From Sulfurimonas sp. (GTDB lineage Bacteria > Campylobacterota > Campylobacteria > Campylobacterales > Sulfurimonadaceae): 21,557 nt of DNA. The DNA lies in assembly GCA_027047745.1 (NCBI GenBank), contig JALTUB010000085.1, positions 1 through 21,557 on the forward strand, read 5' to 3'. Positions 15,206-21,557 of the stretch are shown in pieces; the stretch's first letter is position 1; each line of letters opens with the position of its first letter. The position numbers and the translations under genes were made by a program. The notes beneath the pieces were generated by a model. That model was not told where the DNA came from, did no database searches, and saw only the letters and a list, made by a program, of their open reading frames with translations.

Positions 15206-17020
15206 TTACTCAACAGTTACACTTTTTGCCAGATTCCTTGGCATATCAACATCATTTCCAAGTCTAACAGAAATTTCCAGTGAAAGAAGTTGTACTACAA
15301 GCATCATTTCAAAAAACTCTAGCATATAATCTTCATGAGTCTTAGTTTTGATATAGTCATCAGCCTTGTCAAATTCTATGGGACTTATAGCACATATCGT
15401 AGAGTCTCTTGCGCTTAACTCTTCGACATTACTTCTACTTTTTTCATAAAGAAGATGTTGAGGAAGTAGGGCAATAGTAAAGAGTTCAGGGTCTGCCAGA
15501 GCAATAGGTCCATGTTTCATCTCTCCACTTGGATAACCCTCTGCATGAAGATAAGAGATCTCTTTTAGTTTTAAAGCTCCTTCAAGTGCTAAAGGAAAGA
15601 AAACATCTCGACCAATAAAGAAAAATCCATGTCCATGCAGGTATCTTTTTGATAGTCTTTTTATCTTCTCATGCATATCATCGCTGACTTTTACGCTTGA
15701 TGGTATCTCTCGCATTAGTCTAATCTGTCTTGAGATTTCATCTTGGTTTAGTGTATCATTTCGTTTTGCCAAATAGATACTCAACATCCAAAATATAGTT
15801 ACCTGCGAGGCAAAGGCTTTTGTAGAGGCTACACCTTTTTCAACTCCAGCACGAGTAAGTATGAAAGCATCAGCTAAACGAACCATAGAGGAGTTATCAA
15901 CATTGCAGATAACAAGTGTTTTGAGTCCAGCTCTTTTTGCCATCTTAAGTGTTTCAAGAGTATCTGCTGTTTCTCCACTTTGTGAAATAACTACAAAAAG
16001 AGTATCTTTGCTCATGATAGGTTCACGGTATCGAAACTCACTAGCTACTTCTACGGATGTTTTTACTTTAGAGTATCTTTCGAACATATATGAAGCTGAG
16101 ATTGCAGAGTGATAAGATGTTCCACAGGCACAAAGTTTTATCTCATTTATACCTTCAAAAAGAGAGGCAGGAAGTTCGTCAAAAACTACTTCTTTATCAG
16201 TTAAACGACCCAAAAGAGTATCAGCGATAACACTGCTTTGCTCATAAATCTCTTTTTCCATGAAAAATCTATAACCATCTTTTTGTGCAGATAGTTTGTT
16301 GGTTGATAGTTTTTTAAAGCTTGGTTCTTTAGCTCTGTTTTCTTTATCATACATGATTATCGCATCATTTGTGACATAACCATAATCACCATCTTCAAAG
16401 TAGTTTACATCAGAGCAGTGACCGATAAGTGGCGTATCTGAAGAAGCGAAATATTTTTCATCTTCTGCATTTATTCCAACAAGCATTGGAGAGCCATTTT
16501 TTGCAAAAAATATAGTTTTTTCCTCTGATTTTGTTACAAGTAAAATAGCATAAGCACCATGTAGTTCATGTATAGTCTGTTTAAAAGCTTCAAATGCAGT
16601 GTTTGTGAGTTTAAGGTTTTTTTCAAACTGATGAACTATAACTTCAGTATCGGTTTGACTTAAAAAAGTTACACCCTCATTTGTTAGTTCTTGTTTCAGT
16701 TCAGCATAATTTTCTATGATACCATTATGAACTACATAAGAACTTTCACCAAGATGAGGATGTGCATTTAACTCTGTTGGTTTTCCATGCGTAGCCCAAC
16801 GAGTGTGACCGATACCAACAGCAAACTTATCTGTTATAAAATCTTTTGTTTTCTCTTCTAAATTGACTAACTTACCAACAGCTTTATAACTTTGGAAATC
16901 TCCATCTTGAAGTACAGCGATACCAGCCGAGTCGTATCCACGATACTCTAGTTCTTTTAGCCCTGAGAGCAAAATATCTTTAGTATTCTTTTCTCCTATA
17001 TATCCTACAATTCCACACAT
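15206..17020 (-). CDS. glmS: Glutamine-fructose-6-phosphate aminotransferase (isomerizing)
   Basis: GlmS makes glucosamine 6-phosphate from fructose 6-phosphate and glutamine, the entry to peptidoglycan and LPS amino sugars. The N-terminal glutaminase begins MCGIVGYIG, with Cys2 as nucleophile after Met removal, and includes EYRGYDSAGIA and GHTRWATHG. Two SIS domains follow: the first contains ACGTSYHS and SQSGETADT, the second GEMKHGPIAL. The C-terminus DMPRNLAKSVTVE is the standard catalytic tail. At 604 residues it is full length. Its ATG shares one base with the glnD stop (TAATG), implying coupled translation of the two genes. No glmS ribozyme is expected or possible here, because the upstream sequence is glnD coding DNA. 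Confidence 0.97.
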   Translation of the reverse strand: MCGIVGYIGEKNTKDILLSGLKELEYRGYDSAGIAVLQDGDFQSYKAVGKLVNLEEKTKDFITDKFAVGIGHTRWATHGKPTELNAHPHLGESSYVVHNGIIENYAELKQELTNEGVTFLSQTDTEVIVHQFEKNLKLTNTAFEAFKQTIHELHGAYAILLVTKSEEKTIFFAKNGSPMLVGINAEDEKYFASSDTPLIGHCSDVNYFEDGDYGYVTNDAIIMYDKENRAKEPSFKKLSTNKLSAQKDGYRFFMEKEIYEQSSVIADTLLGRLTDKEVVFDELPASLFEGINEIKLCACGTSYHSAISASYMFERYSKVKTSVEVASEFRYREPIMSKDTLFVVISQSGETADTLETLKMAKRAGLKTLVICNVDNSSMVRLADAFILTRAGVEKGVASTKAFASQVTIFWMLSIYLAKRNDTLNQDEISRQIRLMREIPSSVKVSDDMHEKIKRLSKRYLHGHGFFFIGRDVFFPLALEGALKLKEISYLHAEGYPSGEMKHGPIALADPELFTIALLPQHLLYEKSRSNVEELSARDSTICAISPIEFDKADDYIKTKTHEDYMLEFFEMMLVVQLLSLEISVRLGNDVDMPRNLAKSVTVE

Positions 17021-19530
17021 TAATTACCCTTTGTTAGCATATTTCTAATAATCTCACTATTATTACATATTTCGTTTTGTTTTTCTATTAAAAAGCTGTC
17101 TTTTACTCTGTATTTGCTAGAGTGGATTTTAGCAGTGATGATATTTATGTTAAGTTCTTCAAAAATATGCATGATATAAGATAAAAGACCTTTTTGATTT
17201 GCAGTATGAACGCTTATTTCAGCATGTGTTAATGAGTGCTCACAATCTACACCTATCTCTTCATCTTTTATCTTTATATCTCTAAGAATTACTTCTTTGC
17301 TCATATCAAAAGATGCGTCTATAGTATCTTCTACCTCAACAAGTTCGTTTCCTGTGACATTTTTTATAAAGTCTATTCTAAAGTATTTTACTTCATCAAA
17401 AAGAGTAAAAATTTCCATATTTGCAATATTTAGAGGTGCAAGTTTTGAGAGTAAATATCCTATGTTTATAGGGATTTTTCTAAATATTTCTATGGTTAAA
17501 GAGTTTTTGTTTTTGAGGGTGAAGTCATACTCTTTTATACCTCGTGCAGTTTTTGAAATCTCTATGATTTCATTAGCAGTGTGTTTGAAGAAAAATAGAT
17601 TTGACTCTATGGTGATAATTTTTTTCTGTTGTAGTTTTGTTAGTTGTTTGAAATCTTCATTTTTCTTAACTCTATTTTCTATGATGAGTCGTTTTTTTGC
17701 ATCTGTAATTCTTTCTGAATTTTGTGCGATTTCTAAGGCATTTTTATATAAATCAAGAAGTAATGTAGAGTTAAATGAGTTAAAAGTATCTCCTCCAACA
17801 CCTGTAATGTCGGCATAGGTCAATATATATAATAGGTCTAAGTTCTTGGCATCTTCAATCTTGGACATAAATTTATATAGAGTTTTTTCATTGTGAATAT
17901 TTTCTTTAAAGGCTACACTGCTCATGAGTATATGATGTTTTACAAGTATTACGGAGCGTTTTATAAGCTCTTCTTTGATTCCTAGGCGTTTCATAAATGG
18001 TGCGATCACCTTAGCACCGACTTCACTATGGTCTTGCTTTCGCCCCTTTCCAGTATCATGAAATAGTGTAACGATTTTTAAAATCATCTTTTCATCACTA
18101 CTTAGTTTATCATGAAGCTTTTGTATAAAATCTTCTTTTATATTTTCTAGTGCATTTACACACTCTATAGAGTGTATATCAACAGGGTAGTGATGATAAC
18201 CATCAAATTGAGGTAGGTGCATAACTTTTCTAAAGTTTGTAAACAGATGATGAAGAACACCTGCATCATAAAATAGTTTTAAAAATGAGTATATATTATC
18301 ACGATAGAGTAATGTTTTTAAAAGTTTATATGTTTCTTCAGGCAAAGGGTGCGTAATATTTGCATAAGTTAGATGGTATAAAAATCCTGCATCATATTGG
18401 TAAACTCTATCTTCTAAGTTTGTCAGTATCTTTAAAAGGTAGTTTATGTGCATAGGTGGAAGATTGTAAGATGCAAAAAGTCTATTATCAGACATATAGA
18501 TACCTTTTGCTATGCGATTATGTTTAAACTTAGATATATTGGCTTTTTCTATGATAAATGGGCGAACCATTTTTTTGACAAATATTTTCGTAAAGTTGCT
18601 AATACGCCACTGTGCTTCAAGCACTTTTGTAACCATTTTGCTTTGATCTTTAAAACCCAATAGTCTTGCTACATCAGGGACATGCTCTAAAAGTAGTTTG
18701 TCCTCTTGTTTATTTGTTATAAGGTGCAATGCACTTCTTACTCTATAAAGAAGTTCAAGAGCTGTTCTGTAACCTTTATATTCATCATCTGAAAAAACGA
18801 GGTTAGATAGTTCACGAATAGAGTTTATACTATATATAGTATGGGCTATCCAAAATATCAGATTTGCATCACGAAGTCCACCAACTCCCTCTTTTATATT
18901 TGGTTGCATAGAGGTAGGAAATCTTTTTCTTCTTATTTGTGCCTCTTCTATCTTTGCTAAAATAAACTCTTTTTGATTGTCAAGTCTGATGTTGTTTAAG
19001 GCTCTGCCTGTGTTGTTCCATGTAAAAGTTGAACCAACTATAAATCGTGACTCCATGAGAGCTGTTTTTATGGTCATATCTTTTTGTGAGTCTTTTAAAA
19101 GGTCTTTAACTGTATGAACTCTATGTCCAAGCTTTAACCCAGAATCAAGTGCAAGATAAAAAAACTTCTCTATGATAAGCTCTGTTTGATACCCCTCAAT
19201 CTCCTCATAAACAATCAAAAGGTCAATATCGCTGTGAACACATAACTGCTCTCGCCCATAACTTCCAAGGGCGATGATAGATATAGGGATGGAGTTTCGC
19301 ATAGGAAGATAATCACTAAATGCTCGTCTTAAAATAGTTTTATACATAAGAGTTATAATGGAATCTAGCTTTTTTGTATGTTTAACAAGAAAATCTTTAC
19401 CCTGAGAACTTTTAAACAGCTCCAAAAGAGACTCTTTATACTCTTTTATGTATTGTTTAAAAAGTTTTGAAAGCTCAAAGTCTGAACCATTTTTTTCTAT
19501 AACATTTTCTATTTCAAGTAATAAATCCAT
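17020..19530 (-). CDS. glnD: [Protein-PII] uridylyltransferase / uridylyl-removing enzyme
   Basis: GlnD senses glutamine and adds or removes UMP on PII proteins, setting nitrogen metabolism. The order of domains in its 836 residues is standard. The nucleotidyltransferase motif GSYGREQL...SDIDLL (89-105) comes first, then NIKEGVGGLRD (211-221). The HD domain, which removes UMP, includes FDGYHHYPVDIHS (442-454) and LFHDTGKG with His491/Asp492. Two C-terminal ACT domains (about 674-745 and 768-836) bind glutamine. It is slightly shorter than the E. coli enzyme (890). No glnB or glnK is in view. ATG at 19530 follows AAAGAG, and a -10 TATAAT lies at 19556-19561. Pairing with glmS, a major glutamine consumer, is noteworthy. 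Confidence 0.96.
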   Translation of the reverse strand: MDLLLEIENVIEKNGSDFELSKLFKQYIKEYKESLLELFKSSQGKDFLVKHTKKLDSIITLMYKTILRRAFSDYLPMRNSIPISIIALGSYGREQLCVHSDIDLLIVYEEIEGYQTELIIEKFFYLALDSGLKLGHRVHTVKDLLKDSQKDMTIKTALMESRFIVGSTFTWNNTGRALNNIRLDNQKEFILAKIEEAQIRRKRFPTSMQPNIKEGVGGLRDANLIFWIAHTIYSINSIRELSNLVFSDDEYKGYRTALELLYRVRSALHLITNKQEDKLLLEHVPDVARLLGFKDQSKMVTKVLEAQWRISNFTKIFVKKMVRPFIIEKANISKFKHNRIAKGIYMSDNRLFASYNLPPMHINYLLKILTNLEDRVYQYDAGFLYHLTYANITHPLPEETYKLLKTLLYRDNIYSFLKLFYDAGVLHHLFTNFRKVMHLPQFDGYHHYPVDIHSIECVNALENIKEDFIQKLHDKLSSDEKMILKIVTLFHDTGKGRKQDHSEVGAKVIAPFMKRLGIKEELIKRSVILVKHHILMSSVAFKENIHNEKTLYKFMSKIEDAKNLDLLYILTYADITGVGGDTFNSFNSTLLLDLYKNALEIAQNSERITDAKKRLIIENRVKKNEDFKQLTKLQQKKIITIESNLFFFKHTANEIIEISKTARGIKEYDFTLKNKNSLTIEIFRKIPINIGYLLSKLAPLNIANMEIFTLFDEVKYFRIDFIKNVTGNELVEVEDTIDASFDMSKEVILRDIKIKDEEIGVDCEHSLTHAEISVHTANQKGLLSYIMHIFEELNINIITAKIHSSKYRVKDSFLIEKQNEICNNSEIIRNMLTKGN

Positions 19531-19555
19531 TAGTTGCTCTTTAATATTTTTATTT

Positions 19556-19561
19556 ATTATA
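19556..19561 (-). promoter_or_regulatory. Probable -10 box of glnD-glmS
   Basis: TATAAT on the minus strand, 25 bases before the glnD ATG; no clear -35. Confidence 0.5.
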
Positions 19562-19581
19562 GTAGAGTTAGCTAAATTTGA

Positions 19582-19587
19582 TATAAT
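19582..19587 (+). promoter_or_regulatory. Probable -10 box of the ABM-aldolase-kinase operon
   Basis: TATAAT on the plus strand, 38 bases before the ATG at 19626, divergent from the glnD promoter. Confidence 0.5.
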
Positions 19588-19625
19588 ATTGATGATAAAA
19601 ATATTAACAAATAGGAAAAAATATT

Positions 19626-19913
<288 letters not shown>

Positions 19914-19916
19914 AAG

Positions 19917-21092
19917 ATGGACAATTTATATAATAAAGAAAAAGCACAGCAGTGCAAGACGGATTTAGAGTTACGAGTATATACTTCAAATCTTTTAGGA
20001 CAAAATAGTGAACTTGTTTTACACGGTGGTGGAAATACTTCTGTAAAAAGTAAAATAGATGGAGAAGATATACTATTTGTGAAAGGTAGTGGATGGGACT
20101 TAGAGAACATCAAAAAAGAGGGTTTTGCACCTGTTAAACTAAATGCACTCTTGGAGATGGCAAAGCTTGAAAAACTAACAGATATAGATATGGTAAAAGG
20201 TCAAAGAGAAGCGATGATAGATAAGAGCGTTCCAAATCCTTCTGTTGAAGCGATACTTCATGCTCTTATACCATTTAAGTTTGTTGATCACACTCATGCA
20301 GATGCAATCGTAACTATTTCCAACTCAAAAACTGGAAAAGAAAACATAAAAAAACTCTTTCCTAACTTCTTGATAGTTGATTATGTGATGCCAGGGTTTA
20401 TTTTAGCTCATGAGATTTATAAGCTTACAAAAGATTTGGATTGGAACTCTATAGAGGGGATTATATTACACAACCATGGTATATTTACCTTTGATGAAAA
20501 TGCTAAAAACTCTTATGATAAGATGATAAATGCAGTTAATGTTGCTGAAGAATTTTTAGATGAAAATGCAGTGATAAACATAGAACATAAATATATGCAC
20601 AGTGATTGTAATATTATGCGTATTGTTAAAGAGATGTCAAAGTTAAAAGGGCATGATGTTTCTATCAATATCAACCAGACACCACTCGCTGCTTTTTATG
20701 CTTCACAAGAGAATCTAAAAGAGTTTGCTTCTCGTGGAGTTCTTACTCCTGAACATATTTTAAGAACAAAAAGAGTTCCTCTTATCATGGAAGATACAGA
20801 CTTAGAAAAAGGTTTAAGTGAGTACATGAACGCATATCAAGCATACTTTGATGAGTTCGCAGTAAATAAAGTTGCACTAAACCCAGCTCCAAACTATATG
20901 ATAATCAAAAATCTTGCAGTTATCTCCTTTGGTAAAACAAAAGAGGAAGCAGCTATAGTAAATGACATAGTAGAACATACAATGTTAGCCGTTTTAAGAG
21001 CTGATAAACTAGGTGGATACCAAAGTATAAGTTTAAAAGATAGCTTTGAGATGGAGTATTGGGATTTAGAACAAGCCAAACTAAAGAAGTAA
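19917..21092 (+). CDS. Class II aldolase/adducin family protein
   Basis: This zinc-dependent aldolase-fold protein has 391 residues. The N-terminal part carries LHGGGNTSVK (35-44) and VKGSGWDL, the phosphate/substrate-binding glycines. It then has the metal-site HTHADA (His125, His127) and the HNHG pair (His185, His187). This pattern matches the N-terminal half of RhaD-like bifunctional aldolase/short-chain dehydrogenases, but here the dehydrogenase half is absent. Residues 215-391 are a helical extension without a motif I recognise. Such enzymes cleave phosphorylated ketoses, usually giving dihydroxyacetone phosphate and an aldehyde; the substrate here is unknown. AGGA lies just before the ATG, and the kinase gene starts one base after the stop. 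Confidence 0.85.
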   Translation: MDNLYNKEKAQQCKTDLELRVYTSNLLGQNSELVLHGGGNTSVKSKIDGEDILFVKGSGWDLENIKKEGFAPVKLNALLEMAKLEKLTDIDMVKGQREAMIDKSVPNPSVEAILHALIPFKFVDHTHADAIVTISNSKTGKENIKKLFPNFLIVDYVMPGFILAHEIYKLTKDLDWNSIEGIILHNHGIFTFDENAKNSYDKMINAVNVAEEFLDENAVINIEHKYMHSDCNIMRIVKEMSKLKGHDVSININQTPLAAFYASQENLKEFASRGVLTPEHILRTKRVPLIMEDTDLEKGLSEYMNAYQAYFDEFAVNKVALNPAPNYMIIKNLAVISFGKTKEEAAIVNDIVEHTMLAVLRADKLGGYQSISLKDSFEMEYWDLEQAKLKK

Positions 21093-21093
21093 A

Positions 21094-21557
21094 ATGAAAT
21101 ATCTTTTAGCCATAGATGCAGGAACAGGAAGTATAAGAGCCGTTTTATTTGACACAAAAGGCAATCAAATCTCTGTTAGTCAAAAAGAGTGGCTACATCT
21201 TGAAGAAGAGGGTGTGCCTGATAGCATGAGCTTTGATTATGAAAAGAACTGGACTCTTGTTCAAGAGTGCATAAGTAGTGCCATTTCAGAGGTAAACACA
21301 GATGATATTTTAGCTTTGAGTGCAACAAGTATGCGTGAGGGCATAGTTCTTTATGATGAAAATGGCAAAGAACTTTGGGCAGTTGCAAATGTTGATGCTA
21401 GAGCTAGTAAAGAAGTGAAGTACCTAAAAGAGAATTTTGAAGGAATCGAGCAAGAGTTTTATGCAGAGTCTGGTCAAACTTTTGCTCTTGGTGCTTTACC
21501 TCGTCTTCTGTGGTTAAAAAATAATAAGCCTGAGATATATGAAAAAGTCGCAAAAAT
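21094..21557 (+). CDS. FGGY-family carbohydrate kinase, LsrK (autoinducer-2 kinase)-like (partial, C-terminus outside window)
   Basis: The first 154 codons of a sugar kinase are present. The phosphate-binding segment IDAGTGSIRAVLFD (7-20) places it in the FGGY family. Several stretches follow E. coli LsrK closely from memory: GNQISVSQKEW, SMxFDYEKNW, SMREGIVLYD (79-88), ANVDARA (98-104) and SGQTFALGALPRLLWL. Xylulose kinases instead have QMHG and a WxDxR at these places. LsrK phosphorylates the quorum signal DPD/AI-2 in the cytoplasm. There is no sign here of lsrR or of an Lsr ABC transporter, though the window ends within the gene. The ATG starts one base after the aldolase stop. The FGGY assignment is firm; the AI-2 substrate is inferred. 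Confidence 0.82.
   Translation, partial: MKYLLAIDAGTGSIRAVLFDTKGNQISVSQKEWLHLEEEGVPDSMSFDYEKNWTLVQECISSAISEVNTDDILALSATSMREGIVLYDENGKELWAVANVDARASKEVKYLKENFEGIEQEFYAESGQTFALGALPRLLWLKNNKPEIYEKVAK

Larger units (their letters stand above)
19541..19607. repeat. Inverted 13-base arms around the divergent glnD / ABM promoters
   Basis: TTAATATTTTTAT (19541-19553) and its exact reverse complement (19595-19607) are separated by 41 bases. They sit just outside the two divergent -10 boxes at 19556-19561 and 19582-19587, so both messages should begin within or at the same sequence. AT-richness makes chance possible. Confidence 0.45.

Noticed and set aside
17297..17818. 173-codon open frame on the plus strand
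   Set aside because: It is antisense to the well-supported glnD, with no family resemblance and Ser/Phe-rich composition typical of shadows.

Overview
The window looks like an ordinary chromosomal stretch of a member of the Campylobacterota (epsilonproteobacteria), most like the free-living Sulfurimonas/Sulfuricurvum type. The DNA is AT-rich. Gene content and order point the same way: a fused ispDF is followed by an atypical orphan response regulator of the HP1021 family, an ATP-sulfurylase-like gene and pgpA. From memory this is the order around Cj1607-Cj1610 in Campylobacter jejuni, where mrp also lies next door. A periplasmic CxxCH-containing diguanylate cyclase suits a respiratory, redox-sensing bacterium. 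Genus-level placement is inference.

Layout: (1) 1-2068, minus: hsdM of a type I restriction-modification system, followed 1 nt later by a PemK/MazF-like gene that leaves the window; hsdS and hsdR are not in view. (2) 2162-6765, plus: a CoA-disulfide-reductase-type flavoprotein, then gdhA and an MscS-type channel 11 nt apart. (3) 6757-10456, minus: a tight ispDF / HP1021-type regulator / ATP-sulfurylase-like / pgpA operon with overlapping genes and TTG starts. (4) 10653-13285, plus: thiC and the Fe-S carrier gene mrp/apbC, with a perfect dyad and a consensus -10 between them. (5) 13311-19530, minus: glnD, glmS (sharing one base) and a diguanylate cyclase. (6) 19626-21557, plus: an ABM-fold monooxygenase, a class II aldolase and an LsrK-like sugar kinase cut by the window end.

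How the parts fit: nitrogen entry and signalling are well represented (gdhA, glnD, glmS). The thiC-mrp pair joins a radical SAM Fe-S enzyme to a Fe-S carrier family with a known genetic link to thiamine synthesis. The gdhA-mscS pair suggests glutamate as a compatible solute with a pressure-release channel. The last operon resembles a reduced autoinducer-2/phospho-sugar catabolic module.

The observations most worth a second look are: a REP-like double palindrome inserted in frame inside hsdM; an ATP-sulfurylase homologue lacking its sulfate-binding residues; an Mrp protein without the CxxC cluster motif but with a Cys tail; the LsrK-like kinase/aldolase/ABM operon; and a diguanylate cyclase with a heme motif on one side of the membrane and a cysteine cluster on the other. 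I saw no tRNA, rRNA, CRISPR array, transposase or prophage gene. No gene-free stretch exceeds about 200 bases.
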